Part shown: positions 39,092 through 39,855 of the stretch, in pieces
How positions within the stretch are numbered: the stretch's first letter is position 1
Layout of the letters: each line of letters opens with the position of its first letter
DNA from: Bacteroidota bacterium
GTDB taxonomy: Bacteria; Bacteroidota; Bacteroidia; Chitinophagales; Chitinophagaceae
Assembly (NCBI GenBank): GCA_023409975.1
Contig: JAEYQO010000122.1
Location: forward strand, 1 to 39,855
Reading direction: 5' to 3'
DNA: 39,855 nucleotides
Translations under genes and position numbers: made by a program
Notes under the pieces: model-generated
What the model was told of the DNA's origin: nothing
The model's database searches: none
What the model saw: the letters and a program-made list of their open reading frames with translations, nothing else

Positions 39092-39855
39092 TTAACTTAC
39101 CTCGTCGCGGAAAATAATGCCGTGATGTTGCAGTTCTGTTAGAACGGGTTTATAAACAGTTGACATGTTCGGAATATGAACCCCTTTTGGAGGCTGCACC
39201 TTATTATTAAGAATCATTCTCGTCAGCGCCGCCATAGGTAGGCCCACCGTTTTGGCCATGGCAGAATACTCTCTGTTTTCACCTTTAAGTACCATCGAAC
39301 TTGTGAGCTTGATCTTCCGGCTGCGGTGCATATACTCTACTTCGTGCTGCATGACCACCATGTCCCGGTCATCTGGCTGCATGGCCCACTTCTTCAGGAG
39401 CAATTGCATCATTATTGCTGCAGAGTTATTAGCATTTGCCGGCAGGGGCTCATCGGAGAACAGGCCCAGCCAGTCGAGCATCTTCATCACCTTGTCTGTA
39501 GGGTGTAAACCTAGCTGGTTCGCTACATGGTTTTGGAGTGGTTGGTTATTATCGAAACGAGTTTTTGCAGCGATCCATTCAGCCATCGTCTGTGGTCCCT
39601 CAATTTGATCATGCTCATTGGTTAATCCTAACTGCAGAACCGCATTCCAGCCTTTGCAGAAGTCGGGGTGCCTTAATGTGGCTCTCAGAAAAGTTCTTAC
39701 TTCAGGAACATCGTACAGATCCAGGTAGCGTAAGGAGTCGCGGTTGGGATAAAAGGCGAGCGATCCCAGGTCGTCTACTTTTATCTTCTTGTTACCGTCA
39801 AACATCTGATCATACGATACCTCGAGGTGTTTGCCTGCGGAAAGATACTTTGCTC
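39092..39855 (-). CDS. Saccharopine dehydrogenase family protein, 5' end cut
   Basis: The reading frame is open through the window edge, so the gene is incomplete at its start. The visible part is about 254 residues, and the codons before the first internal ATG read AKYLSAGKHLEVSYDQ, which fits the family. The C-terminal half of saccharopine reductase-like proteins is recognisable: YPNRDSLRYLDLYDVPEV, TFLRATLRHPDFCKGWNAVL, a helical middle, MVVMQHEVEYMH, REYSAMAKTVGLPMA and PPKGVHIPN. The NAD-binding half lies beyond the edge. The family includes lysine-pathway enzymes (LYS9-type) and others. Confidence 0.85.
   Translation of the reverse strand, partial: AKYLSAGKHLEVSYDQMFDGNKKIKVDDLGSLAFYPNRDSLRYLDLYDVPEVRTFLRATLRHPDFCKGWNAVLQLGLTNEHDQIEGPQTMAEWIAAKTRFDNNQPLQNHVANQLGLHPTDKVMKMLDWLGLFSDEPLPANANNSAAIMMQLLLKKWAMQPDDRDMVVMQHEVEYMHRSRKIKLTSSMVLKGENREYSAMAKTVGLPMAALTRMILNNKVQPPKGVHIPNMSTVYKPVLTELQHHGIIFRDEVS

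Overview
The window looks like the chromosome of a Bacteroidota species, most probably Chitinophagaceae or a close relative. Four things point there. Promoters match the Bacteroidota -7 box TAnnTTTG, often with no clear Shine-Dalgarno sequence. There is a short primary sigma factor of 285 residues without region 1.1. There is a type IX secretion cargo protein and a lipidated TamA variant (TamL). Several families typical of the phylum occur (DUF4476, a GldM-like domain, ECF sigma factor plus beta-barrel partner). I see no tRNA, rRNA, CRISPR array, insertion sequence or phage gene. This is mostly core chromosome.

Layout. Bases 1-1128 hold no credible protein gene. They contain a dense set of short tandem repeats (units of 11, 9/7, 6 and 8 bp) followed by the SRP RNA gene with its own promoter. 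Bases 1129-3885 form a three-gene operon: a membrane HdrC-like iron-sulfur protein, an HdrB-like CCG-domain protein and a small membrane protein. fusA follows with its own promoter and terminator. Next come a tiny minus-strand lipoprotein candidate and an ECF sigma factor paired with a predicted anti-sigma/beta-barrel fusion. Bases 9143-11231 carry infA-rpmJ-rpsM-rpsK-rpsD, closed by a strong terminator where rpoA and rplQ would normally continue. Bases 11407-17497 are mixed: a degenerate receiver protein, a UbiD-type decarboxylase, DoxX, a T9SS cargo protein, DUF4291, a DinB/MDMPI-like protein and GlsB. Bases 17684-25898 hold valS with a GldM-like small gene, arginase, tamL, a TrmH/SpoU methyltransferase and a DUF4476 protein. 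Bases 25895-32987 hold a large membrane protein, cvfB, tdk, a tolC-suhB-thiL run and an EGF-like lipoprotein. Bases 33008-39855 hold rpoD, an acyl-CoA dehydrogenase, an NTF2-like protein, pyrR-pyrB, accD-smpB and a saccharopine dehydrogenase-like gene cut by the window edge.

How the parts fit. Translation (EF-G, IF-1, L36, S13, S11, S4, ValRS, SmpB, SRP RNA) and transcription (RpoD) dominate. The most unusual aspects are the fragmented ribosomal supercluster, structured spacers inside the S13-S11-S4 block, a possible envelope-spanning sigma regulator, several promoters so close to their ATG that the mRNA should be leaderless or nearly so, and the repeat cluster upstream of the SRP RNA. Apart from these, most genes are well-known families. 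No obvious new defence or mobile system is visible.
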